Below the pieces are notes generated by a model. The model saw only the letters and a program-made list of their open reading frames with translations, made no database searches and was not told the origin of the DNA. From Pseudomonadota bacterium (GTDB lineage Bacteria; Pseudomonadota; Alphaproteobacteria; Rhizobiales; Devosiaceae), in contig JAEZFJ010000321.1 in NCBI GenBank assembly GCA_023437755.1, positions 1-10,444 of the forward strand: 10,444 bases of DNA. The letters run 5' to 3'. The position numbers were made by a program, and so were the translations under genes. Positions within the stretch are counted from its first letter, which is position 1. Every line of letters begins with the position of its first letter. This document shows positions 1 to 6,045 of this stretch, one piece after another.

Positions 1-401
1 GCGATGGGGTATCCCTCGGCGCCGAAGCCGGCCATTACCGACGTGGCCACCATCGAGACGTAGGACCGGTGATAGATCGGTTCCCGGCGATGAATGTTTG
101 ATATGTGCAGCTCGATGATGGGGCCGGGAAACTGTTTTAAAGCATCGAGCAGCGCCAGTGAGGTAAACGTGAATGCAGCCGGGTTGATGATTATTCCTCC
201 GGCTTGCTGATCGATTGCCTCGTGCACCAGATCGATCAACCTCTCTTCACTGTTGGTCTGGTGAAACATGACTGGCGTTTCGCTTGCGGCTTCACGGCAC
301 ATGGTCTCGATCTCGGCAAGGGTGGTGGTGCCGTAGATTTCAGGTTCACGCTTGCCCAACCGGTTAAGGTTAGGGCCATTCAAGACATAGATAGAGTTCA
401 T
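1..401 (-). CDS. aroQ: 3-dehydroquinate dehydratase, type II (partial, C-terminus cut by window edge)
   Basis: Converts 3-dehydroquinate to 3-dehydroshikimate in the cytoplasm. Here it is probably the catabolic step between quinate oxidation and QuiC, though the same reaction serves the shikimate pathway. 133 complete codons are present; only the extreme C-terminus is missing, as the family is about 145-150 residues. The type II signature is clear: LNGPNLNRLGKREPEIYG at residues 7-24, with the catalytic Arg18 and Tyr23; NSEERLIDLVHEA at 50-62; the NPAAFTFTS substrate loop at 73-81; and IELHISNIHRRE at 96-107 with Glu97 and the catalytic His99. One oddity is Phe79, where the family usually has His (NPxxxTHTS). 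The ATG at 401 overlaps the dctM stop as ATGA (398-401), so translation is probably coupled to dctM. It is the last visible gene of the dctPQM operon. Confidence 0.93.
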   Translation of the reverse strand, partial: MNSIYVLNGPNLNRLGKREPEIYGTTTLAEIETMCREAASETPVMFHQTNSEERLIDLVHEAIDQQAGGIIINPAAFTFTSLALLDALKQFPGPIIELHISNIHRREPIYHRSYVSMVATSVMAGFGAEGYPI

Positions 402-1708
402 GGGGTCGCAACCGAGCTGACGTAGCCGAACATCTTTGGCAGCCAGAGCACCGTTTCCGGTACAAAGGTAAAGATGCCGAGGGCTACAATGAGGCCAATC
501 AGGAAGGGCATGACGTCGGCGATGAGCGCTTTCATCGAAGTGCCCGCGATACGGGTCATGATGAAGAGCAACAGGCCGTAGGGCGGCGTGATCAGCCCGA
601 GCATGATGTTGACCACCACCACCACTCCGAAGTGTACCATGTCGATGCCCAGGGCCTGAGCGGTCGGGATCAGCACCGGAACGATGACCAGCAGGATCGT
701 GGTGCCCTCGAGCACGCAGCCGAGCAAGAGCAGCAGCACGTTGACGGCGATCAGGAAGGTTACAGGATCAAGGTCCCAAGCCAGGAGCACCGCGCTGATG
801 GTGCGCGGGATGTTCTCGATCGTGACCACGTAGTTGAAGACCAGGGCGCCGGCGATCAGCATGCCGATCGAGGCTGTGGTTTTCGCACTGGCCAGCACTG
901 ACTGGTAGAGGGCCGGCAGCCTTACGGCGCGGTAGACGAAGACCGACACCAGCAGCGCGTAGAATGCGGCTACCGCAGCAGCCTCGGTGGGCGTGGTGAT
1001 GCCGCCATAGATGCCCTACATCAGCACCGCGGGCATCAGCAGCACAGGCAAGGCTTCCCAAGTCATCTTCGGGAGCTTGCGCAACGGGACCGGTGGCTCG
1101 ACGGGGAAGTTCCTGGTCCGGGCGGTCACGGCAACCTGCAGCATCATCATGCCGGACATCAGCAGCCCAGGGACAACGCCCGCGAGAAACAGGAAGCCGA
1201 TCGAGGTATCCGCAACGAGCGCATAAAGGATCATCGGGATGGACGGCGGTATGATCGGGCCGACCACGGCCGTGGCTGCCGTCAGGGCGGCGGCATAGCT
1301 CGGCGTGTATTTGCCGTCCTTGGTCATCATGAACTGCATCATCTTGCCCGAGCCAGCCGCATCCGCGATGGCCGAGCCGGACATGCCGGCAAAGACAATG
1401 GACTGCAGAATGTTGACCTGCGCCAAGCCGCCGCGGAAGCGGCCCACAATGGCATTACACCAGTTGAGCAGCCGCTCCGACATGGTGCCGGAGTTCATGA
1501 TCTCGGCGGCGAGAATGAACAGCGGGACGGCGAGCATGATGTAGTTGGTGTACATGCCGTTGAGCAGCTGCTCGGCGGCAATGCCCATATCCTGTCCACG
1601 CATCAGCAGGTAGAGGATAGAGCCGGCGATCATAGCCACGCCCATCGGCATGCCCATGAATGCGATGACGGTGATGAGGCCGAGTGAAAGAGCAAAGTTG
1701 AGTGACAC
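398..1708 (-). pseudogene. dctM: TRAP transporter large permease (DctM type), interrupted by an in-frame amber stop
   Basis: The large membrane subunit of a tripartite ATP-independent periplasmic transporter forms the Na+-coupled channel that takes substrate from DctP. Read through the stop it would be 436 residues, normal for DctM. Family hallmarks before the stop include NILQSIVFAGMSGSAIADAAG and VVGPIIPPSIPMILYA; after it come GIYGGITTPTEAAA and GLITPPYGLLLFI. Both halves are in the same frame and are separated only by a TAG at 1016-1018 (codon 231), where relatives usually carry Gly in a GGIYGG stretch. I place the start at GTG 1708, four bases after the dctQ stop, because the protein then begins with the usual first membrane segment. 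An ATG at 1741 would overlap dctQ by 29 bases. The only later start before the second half is GTG 949, which lacks half the permease. Either a sequencing error or a true nonsense mutation; the family call itself is secure. Confidence 0.85.
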
Positions 1709-1712
1709 TGGC

Positions 1713-2228
1713 CTAGATACCTGACTTGATCTTGGTGACATCGATCTCCGTGCCAGGCCGGCCCCAAATCGCCTGACAGGCCATCCAGAGCTGGCGCACG
1801 ATGATGGCGACCGCGAAGATGCCGTAGATCGAATAGAGCCAGTCGAAGCGGATCTTCAGGTAGGCGGTCTTCTCCACCTTCATGAAACCGATGTAGTCCA
1901 GTACCGCCGGCAGCGAGATGGCGAACAGCGACACCACGACAACTGCGCAAATGACGACCATGATGCGGCGCGTTCGCTGGCTGACCGCGGAATAGATCAG
2001 GTCGAACCGGATTTCCTCGTGATCCGGCACCACGAAGGCTGTGCCAAAGAGCACGATCCAGAGCCACATCATGACGCTGATCTCGTGTGTCCAGCCGATC
2101 GGCAGGTTCAGGACATAGCGGAAGACGATCTGGACGATGAAGACGATAAACATCGTCGCCAGCATCGCGGCCAGGAGGTTTTCAGCGCGGGCATGCAGCC
2201 AGGCGCCAACCCGCTGAATGGAGGACAT
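1713..2228 (-). CDS. dctQ: TRAP transporter small permease (DctQ type)
   Basis: Small membrane subunit of the TRAP transporter, which pairs with DctM in the inner membrane. The protein has 171 residues and four hydrophobic segments at about 17-37, 47-67, 88-108 and 130-150. Segment two follows the family motif around WTHEISVMMWLWIVLFGTAF (46-65), and HEEIRFDLI (70-78) is the usual polar stretch after it. The start is ATG 2228 because GGGAGAGG (2232-2239 on the complement) sits three bases upstream; an upstream GTG at 2246 in the same frame lies on the far side of that site and is less likely. It follows dctP after 59 bases that contain a strong stem-loop, and its stop is four bases before the dctM start. 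Family assignment rests on length, topology, motif and operon position. Confidence 0.93.
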   Translation of the reverse strand: MSSIQRVGAWLHARAENLLAAMLATMFIVFIVQIVFRYVLNLPIGWTHEISVMMWLWIVLFGTAFVVPDHEEIRFDLIYSAVSQRTRRIMVVICAVVVVSLFAISLPAVLDYIGFMKVEKTAYLKIRFDWLYSIYGIFAVAIIVRQLWMACQAIWGRPGTEIDVTKIKSGI

Positions 2229-2252
2229 CTGCCTCTCCCGCAACACAGGGAC

Positions 2253-2278
2253 GGGCGACGCCGGAACAGGCGTCGCCC
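2253..2278 (-). other. Intercistronic stem-loop between dctP and dctQ
   Basis: GGGCGACGCC and its exact reverse complement GGCGTCGCCC form a 10-base-pair, GC-rich stem around a six-base loop. It lies just after the dctP stop and before the dctQ ribosome site. No T-run follows on the transcribed strand, so it is unlikely to be a full Rho-independent terminator. A structure here is known in binding-protein operons to protect the upstream message or partly attenuate transcription, giving more DctP than permease. That role is inferred. Confidence 0.7.
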
Positions 2279-2287
2279 AGGAGGAGA

Positions 2288-3277
2288 CTAGAGTGCGTTG
2301 ATCCTGTCGATCACGCCCTCGGGCCAGCTGTCTGCCAGGTCGGAGTCGAGGTATAGCTGCTGCACGTGGGCACGGAAGGCGTCCACGTCCGGCGCGTAGA
2401 TCTTCAGGCCGTCGGCTTTGAACTTCTCGAGCAGCTGCTCCTCCTGCTCGATATGCTTGTTCTGGCTGAAGTCGATGGCCGCGGTGGCAGCGGCCTGAAG
2501 CGCCTCCTGGTCAGCCGGCTCCAGCTTGTCCCAGGCGTCCTTCGAGATCACCAGCAGGTCATAGCCCACCAGATGCGAGGTGAGGACGATCTGCTCCATC
2601 ACTTCATAGAACTTCATGTTCTCGACGTTCGGCAGGGGATTGTCCTGCCCATCGATCGCGCCGGTCTGGAGGCCTGTATACACCTCGGCATAGGCCATGG
2701 GCGTGGGGTTGGCGCCGAGCGCGGTGCCAAGAAACTGCCAGGCATCGCCGCCGGGCATGCGGAGCTTGACGCCAGCCAGGTCGTCCGGCGTCTTGATCTC
2801 CTTGTCGATACGCAGGCCGACCTGGCGTATGCCGAAGTAGGTCGGCCCGAGGATGTGGATACCCAGCTGGTCTTCCGCCATCTTCTTGAATTCGGCGCCG
2901 ACTTCGCTGTCGAAGAAGTTGCGCAGATGGTCAGCGTCGCGGAACAGGTACCCCGATGTCAGTACGCTCCATTCCGGAATCTGGTTGGAGATGTCCTGCG
3001 GGGCGATATTACCCATTTCGAGGTTGCCGCGCTGAAGCGCTACCAGCTCGGTCCCCTGTTTGAACAGGTTGCCGCCATAGTATGGCTCCAAGGTCGCGAA
3101 GCTGGAGATCTCCTCGCCGAACTGCTTCATCATCTCGGCGCGGATGTCCTGCTCCGAGAACACAGCCGAGAAACGCAGGGCTGGCTGGTCCTGCGCCACT
3201 GCTGGCGTCATCACGGTAGCTGCCATAAGGGCCATGGCACCGAACAGCGTCGCGCGCCGGTTCATCCGAAAAGTCAT
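2288..3277 (-). CDS. dctP: TRAP transporter substrate-binding protein (DctP type), probably for quinate/shikimate-type acids
   Basis: Periplasmic solute receptor that hands its ligand to DctQM. The protein has 329 residues with a Sec signal peptide: basic MTFRMNRR, a hydrophobic core, and probable cleavage after Ala28 (AVA|QDQP). The DctP core is clear: KLRMPGGDAWQFLGTALGANPTPM, in which the Arg at about 173 is the conserved carboxylate-binding residue, then EVYTGLQTGAIDGQDNPL and YDLLVISKDAWDKL. The start is ATG 3277 because GAGGAGG lies six bases upstream; a GTG at 3292 overlaps that site. It heads the dctP-dctQ-dctM-aroQ operon behind an operator-containing promoter (3399-3426) and a leader of about 110 bases. 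A carboxylate ligand follows from the family; quinate, shikimate or 3-dehydroshikimate is inferred from the neighbouring enzymes only. Confidence 0.94.
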   Translation of the reverse strand: MTFRMNRRATLFGAMALMAATVMTPAVAQDQPALRFSAVFSEQDIRAEMMKQFGEEISSFATLEPYYGGNLFKQGTELVALQRGNLEMGNIAPQDISNQIPEWSVLTSGYLFRDADHLRNFFDSEVGAEFKKMAEDQLGIHILGPTYFGIRQVGLRIDKEIKTPDDLAGVKLRMPGGDAWQFLGTALGANPTPMAYAEVYTGLQTGAIDGQDNPLPNVENMKFYEVMEQIVLTSHLVGYDLLVISKDAWDKLEPADQEALQAAATAAIDFSQNKHIEQEEQLLEKFKADGLKIYAPDVDAFRAHVQQLYLDSDLADSWPEGVIDRINAL

Positions 3278-3283
3278 TGCAAT

Positions 3284-3289
3284 CCTCCT
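3284..3289 (-). promoter_or_regulatory. Shine-Dalgarno site of dctP
   Basis: AGGAGG on the minus strand, six bases before ATG 3277. It decides the start: the longer frame from GTG 3292 would place the initiation codon at the upstream edge of this site. Confidence 0.85.
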
Positions 3290-3297
3290 CACTGGGG

Positions 3298-3398
3298 CGC
3301 CTTGAAGGCGGCTCCCGCCCGCATGGGGCTTCCTCGATCCACCCGCGCAGCGGGCACTCCCTCACCTTCGGCACATATCGTCCGTTCGGCTGAGCAAC
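3298..3398 (-). other. GC-rich leader of dctP with several short hairpins
   Basis: The predicted dctP leader contains three small inverted repeats. CGCCTT-G-AAGGCG is near 3299-3311, GGCGG-CTC-CCGCC is at 3307-3319, and CCCGC-GCA-GCGGG is at 3342-3354. The first two overlap, so they could be mutually exclusive. I recognise no known riboswitch or leader peptide. The structures may be chance in GC-rich DNA. Confidence 0.3.
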
Positions 3399-3426
3399 TT
3401 TGTACGAAATGGTTCGTACATGTCAA
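3399..3426 (-). promoter_or_regulatory. Predicted sigma-70 promoter of the dctPQM-aroQ operon
   Basis: On the minus strand a perfect -35 TTGACA (3426-3421) is followed, after 16 bases, by the -10-like TACAAA (3404-3399). The palindromic operator at 3401-3420 fills the spacer and overlaps the -10. A repressor bound there would block RNA polymerase directly. It lies about 120 bases before the dctP start. Confidence 0.6.
3401..3420. promoter_or_regulatory. Operator 1, perfect inverted repeat (dctP-gntR divergent region)
   Basis: TGTACGAA - ATGG - TTCGTACA: two exact 8-base arms around a four-base centre. The same 20-bp pattern recurs at 5230-5249 and 6014-6033, each next to a gene of this pathway. 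It is the best-conserved copy. Of the two regulators encoded here the TetR protein is the more likely ligand, because its own promoter region also carries the site; the GntR protein is not excluded. Confidence 0.8.
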
Positions 3427-3539
3427 TCGACCGCATTGCCTGCTTCCCTCCCGTACGCACATTGCCCGCTCCGCTTGCTAATGGTCAATATGCGATTTAT
3501 CCAAGGATTTGGTTTTCGTCATATGTGGGTGGCCAGCTA

Positions 3540-4211
3540 ATGTCCGATGTAGGGATGGTCGAGAGCGTCGGCGATGCAACATTCCGGACGATACGGTCTG
3601 AAATCATCCAGGGTGTTCTCCGGCCGGGAGACAGGCTGACGCTGGATCGGCTGAGGAAGCACTATGATGTGAGCGTCGGCACCTTGCGGGAAGTTCTGAC
3701 GCGCCTTGCGAGCGAGTGCTTCGTCGTTGCTGAGGGGCAAAAGGGCTTCGAAGTCGCGCCCGCGTCGGAGGCCGATCTGCGCGAACTCGGCGCCCTCCGT
3801 CTTCTGCTCGAAAATCACGCGTTGGCGCTATCGCTCGCGAACGGTGACCTCGAGTGGGAGGGCAGGGTAGTCGCTTCGCACCACAAGCTTGCGGCGATAG
3901 AAAAGCGGCTGCTGGCTGGCGAAAGCAACCGCACACCCAAATGGATTTTGTACGACCGAAGCTTCCACGAGTCGCTGATCTCGGCCTGCGGCTCCCGCTC
4001 GCTGATGGCGATGCACACGTTGGTTTTCGACCGCTTCGTACGCTACCATATGCTTGCGGGCAGCTTTCGCGGCAAGCCCGTTGCTGACGACCATCTCGCA
4101 CTGTTGGAGGCAGCACTCGCGCGTGACACCAAGTCGGCGCAGCGGCTGCTTGAGGTCCATGTCAACAAGGGCATCGAGCACGTGAAAGCAAGCGGGGCCA
4201 TGGCCGACTAG
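3540..4211 (+). CDS. GntR-family transcriptional regulator, FCD (FadR C-terminal) subfamily
   Basis: DNA-binding regulator of 223 residues. Residues 12-73 form the GntR winged helix (FRTIRSEIIQGVLRPGDRLTLDRL, then VSVGTLREVLTRLASE with the recognition helix, then a wing ending EGQKGFEV). Residues 80-212 form the all-helical FCD effector domain. Its usual metal or ligand site appears present as Asp139 and His143 (YDRSFHESL), His185 (DDHLALLEAALARD) and His207 (LLEVHVNKG). Such proteins commonly sense carboxylic acids, so a pathway intermediate is a plausible effector. I choose ATG 3540 because domain homology begins a few residues later. An upstream in-frame ATG at 3420 sits on the edge of operator 1 and would add 40 residues unlike the family. 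The ribosome site (GGTGG) is weak. It is divergent from dctP and convergent with aroE, with four bases between the stops. Confidence 0.88.
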   Translation: MSDVGMVESVGDATFRTIRSEIIQGVLRPGDRLTLDRLRKHYDVSVGTLREVLTRLASECFVVAEGQKGFEVAPASEADLRELGALRLLLENHALALSLANGDLEWEGRVVASHHKLAAIEKRLLAGESNRTPKWILYDRSFHESLISACGSRSLMAMHTLVFDRFVRYHMLAGSFRGKPVADDHLALLEAALARDTKSAQRLLEVHVNKGIEHVKASGAMAD

Positions 4212-4215
4212 GAGG

Positions 4216-5136
4216 TCAACGCTGCGTGCCGAAGTGCTCAGTCATGGCTGTCCGATCCGGCGCAATGCCTGTGAACAGCTCAAAGGCCTTCACCGCCTGG
4301 TAGACTGCCATGCCGGTTCCGCTCAGCGTGCGGCAGCCGAGGTCCCGGGCGGCCTGGAGCAAGGCCGTGTCCGGCGGAAAGTAGATGATCTCGGCCACCC
4401 ACTGCCACGGGCGCAGCAACTCGCCCGGAAACGCGATCCCCGGATATTTGGCCATCCCTACCGGAGTGGTGTTGACGACACCCGAGGCGCCCGCAAGTGC
4501 GCCGGGGGGATCGGTGGTCACTTCCACTTCATAACCGAAGTGCTGGCACAATTGGGTTGCGAGGCGTCTCGCTCGACCGATGTCGGTCTCACACAACATC
4601 AGTTTGCGAGCGCCGAGGGACAGAAGGGCATGCGCCACAGCTGCCCCCGCGCCGCCCGATCCGAACTGGACCACGGCATCCATCGACACGTCAGGGAGCC
4701 CCTCGCGAAAACTTTCTGCGAAACCCCAGCTGTCGGTGTTATGGCCGATGCGCCGTCCACCAGCGAACACTACGGTATTTGCCGCGCCGATTATGGCCGC
4801 CTCCGATGCAAGGTCGTCGAGTAATGGCAAGACCATTTGCTTGAAGGGATGGGTGACGTTCAGGCCGGCGAAGCCGAGCGCCTCCGCCTCGTTGATTATC
4901 GCGGCGAGGTCCTGGTCCGCGAGTCCAAGCGCATCGAAATCGATCAGCACATAGGTGTAGTGGAGCCCGAGACGGGCACCTTCCAATTCGTGCATGCGAG
5001 GGGTCTTGGACGCCTGGATGCCGCGCCCGAGGAGGCCGACGATAAAGTGTCGGTCTCGCGACTGCGGGCCAGGGCGCGCGGCAATGAGTTCACCCAAGTG
5101 ACTACGGGCCTCGTCGATAGCTGAAACCACTTTCAT
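4216..5136 (-). CDS. Quinate/shikimate dehydrogenase, AroE family, probably NAD-dependent and catabolic
   Basis: Oxidises quinate to 3-dehydroquinate and/or shikimate to 3-dehydroshikimate. In 306 residues the substrate domain shows GLLGRGIQASKTPRMHELEG (34-53), LNVTHPFKQ with catalytic Lys99, and GHNTDSWGF with catalytic Asp135. The Rossmann loop GSGGAG is at 159-164, and Gly-Thr-Gly-Met-Ala with Gln280 is near the C-terminus. After the second Rossmann strand the sequence is LCETD (181-185), with Glu183 where biosynthetic AroE proteins have a basic NADP-binding motif. An acid here points to NAD, as in actinobacterial quinate/shikimate dehydrogenases, which this protein resembles closely from memory. 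The N-terminus is about 20 residues longer than in those relatives. ATG 5136 is followed by a GTG at 5130, which has a better-spaced GGAG and may be the real start. The cofactor and the quinate activity are inferred. Confidence 0.9.
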   Translation of the reverse strand: MKVVSAIDEARSHLGELIAARPGPQSRDRHFIVGLLGRGIQASKTPRMHELEGARLGLHYTYVLIDFDALGLADQDLAAIINEAEALGFAGLNVTHPFKQMVLPLLDDLASEAAIIGAANTVVFAGGRRIGHNTDSWGFAESFREGLPDVSMDAVVQFGSGGAGAAVAHALLSLGARKLMLCETDIGRARRLATQLCQHFGYEVEVTTDPPGALAGASGVVNTTPVGMAKYPGIAFPGELLRPWQWVAEIIYFPPDTALLQAARDLGCRTLSGTGMAVYQAVKAFELFTGIAPDRTAMTEHFGTQR

Positions 5137-5177
5137 CTCCAGCCGCCACTCAAAAGGTCGCCGGAGAGGGCGCGCCC

Positions 5178-5205
5178 TTGTCATTCGGCCCCGCCCGCCG
5201 ATAAT
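5178..5205 (+). promoter_or_regulatory. Predicted sigma-70 promoter of tetR
   Basis: TTGTCA (5178-5183), 16 bases, then GATAAT (5200-5205). Transcription would start near 5212, placing operator 2 (5230-5249) just downstream of the start site. That fits negative autoregulation by a roadblock. Confidence 0.55.
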
Positions 5206-5227
5206 GCTCCGGTCGCGCAAGCGAACT

Positions 5228-5254
5228 GATGTACGAACTGGTTAGTTTAGTCAA
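5228..5254 (-). promoter_or_regulatory. Predicted promoter of the quinate/shikimate dehydrogenase gene
   Basis: On the minus strand TTGACT (5254-5249) is followed after 15 bases by the weak -10 TACATC (5233-5228). The layout matches the dctP promoter: a TTGAC-type -35, the operator in the spacer, and a -10 beginning TAC inside the operator's far arm. The short spacer and weak -10 lower confidence; the parallel with dctP raises it. Confidence 0.42.
5230..5249. promoter_or_regulatory. Operator 2, imperfect inverted repeat (aroE-tetR divergent region)
   Basis: TGTACGAA - CTGG - TTAGTTTA. The left arm is identical to operators 1 and 3. The right arm is degenerate but shares TT-GT at the same positions. 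It overlaps the predicted aroE promoter and lies 18 bases past the predicted tetR transcription start, so one bound repressor could control both directions. Reading from ATG 5229 through this site yields the spurious peptide MYEL. Confidence 0.72.
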
Positions 5255-5274
5255 TCTCTCCCCCGGGGAGGGAC

Positions 5275-5280
5275 GAAGGA
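5275..5280 (+). promoter_or_regulatory. Shine-Dalgarno site of tetR
   Basis: GAAGGA, eight bases before ATG 5289. It supports that start over ATG 5229, which lies inside operator 2. Confidence 0.6.
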
Positions 5281-5288
5281 CAGCTCAC

Positions 5289-5966
5289 ATGGCGCCAAAG
5301 GCGGCAAAACTCGAGGCTCAGAGCGGCGGGCGTACCCAGGATCCCGAGGGCACCCGCCGGAACATCATCGAAGTGGCATCCGAGGAGTTCGCCCTGAACG
5401 GCCTTTCGGGCGCACGAATCGACGAGATCGCGGCCCGCACCCGTGCGTCGAAGCGCATGATCTACTATTACTTCGGAGACAAGGAAGGCCTGTACCTTGC
5501 TGTCCTCGAGAGTGCGTACCGCAAGGTGCGCGAAGGCGAGGCCAAGCTGGATATCGATGGTCTCTCCCCGCTTGATGCGCTGCGGCGGCTGGTAGAGTTC
5601 ACGTTCGAGCATCACCATAAGCATGAGGATTTTATCCGCATGGTGATGATCGAGAACATCCACCACGCCGAGTATCTGGAAAAATCACAGGTGATACGGC
5701 AGCTCAATGTGACCGCGATTGGCACCATGGAGGCCCTCTACGAGCGCGGTCTGAAGGAGGGCGTGTTCCGGAGTGGGCTTGACCCCGTGGAACTGCACTG
5801 GCTGATCAGCGCCCTTTGTTTCTTCAACGTATCGAACCGTGCGACCTTCTCCAAGCTGTTCGGTCGCGACCTGAGCGCTGCAAAGGCGCAGGCGTCGCTC
5901 AAGCGCAATTCCGTGGAAATGGTGCTCCGTCACATTGTCAGGGCCGACAAGCTGCCCCCTGATTGA
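5289..5966 (+). CDS. TetR/AcrR-family transcriptional regulator, likely repressor of the cluster
   Basis: One-component repressor of 225 residues. After a basic, flexible N-terminus the TetR DNA-binding domain spans about 22-72: TRRNIIEVASEEFALNGLSG, then the helix-turn-helix IDEIAARTRASKRMIYYYFGDKEGLY with the typical YYYF-KE-LY ending. Residues 93-215 are the helical ligand and dimer domain (FEHHHKHEDFIRMVMIENIHHAEYL), in the style of regulators that control aromatic-acid catabolism. The start is ATG 5289, preceded by GAAGGA; the longer frame from 5229 begins inside operator 2 and is an artefact. Downstream, quiC starts 79 bases later with its own operator. Autoregulation and control of dctP, aroE and quiC are inferred from the three shared operators. 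The inducer, perhaps shikimate, quinate, 3-dehydroshikimate or protocatechuate, cannot be read from the sequence. Confidence 0.92.
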   Translation: MAPKAAKLEAQSGGRTQDPEGTRRNIIEVASEEFALNGLSGARIDEIAARTRASKRMIYYYFGDKEGLYLAVLESAYRKVREGEAKLDIDGLSPLDALRRLVEFTFEHHHKHEDFIRMVMIENIHHAEYLEKSQVIRQLNVTAIGTMEALYERGLKEGVFRSGLDPVELHWLISALCFFNVSNRATFSKLFGRDLSAAKAQASLKRNSVEMVLRHIVRADKLPPD

Positions 5967-5981
5967 AGCGGGGGCATCTAC

Positions 5982-6010
5982 TTGACCGCAACCAGGTCTG
6001 TCTCTACCGA
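5982..6010 (+). promoter_or_regulatory. Possible promoter of quiC
   Basis: TTGACC (5982-5987), 17 bases, then the poor -10 candidate TACCGA (6005-6010). Transcription would begin near 6017, inside operator 3. The -35 is good and the -10 weak. Read-through from tetR could also serve quiC. Confidence 0.35.
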
Positions 6011-6013
6011 TTA

Positions 6014-6033
6014 TGTACGAACTAGTTCGTTTA
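6014..6033. promoter_or_regulatory. Operator 3, inverted repeat before quiC
   Basis: TGTACGAA - CTAG - TTCGTTTA. The inner 14 bases, ACGAACT-AGTTCGT, are a perfect palindrome. It lies 12 bases before the quiC start codon and just before its ribosome site, a typical repressor position. An ATG at 6013 overlaps it and has no suitable ribosome site. Confidence 0.77.
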
Positions 6034-6035
6034 TC

Positions 6036-6042
6036 GGAGAGG
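6036..6042 (+). promoter_or_regulatory. Shine-Dalgarno site of quiC
   Basis: GGAGAGG with GGAG six bases before GTG 6046. It fixes the start at this GTG and argues against ATG 6013, which lies upstream of this site and inside operator 3. Confidence 0.75.
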
Positions 6043-6045
6043 CCC

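Noticed and set aside
398..949. Second half of dctM as an independent small permease gene starting at GTG 949
   Set aside because: It begins in the middle of a family-conserved region, lacks the preceding GIYGG segment and has no convincing ribosome site.
1016..1018. Amber codon as a recoded amino acid (pyrrolysine or suppressor tRNA)
   Set aside because: The position is normally a structural Gly in DctM, no recoding element or machinery is visible, and this use is not expected in such bacteria.
2366..3481. 371-codon open frame on the + strand
   Set aside because: It lies antisense to dctP, whose family motifs and signal peptide are unmistakable. Its sequence has no recognisable domain and is typical of a complementary-strand shadow in GC-rich DNA.
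3604..4116. 170-codon minus-strand frame opposite gntR
   Set aside because: Rich in Arg, Ser, Pro and Ala with no family features, and it opposes a well-supported regulator.
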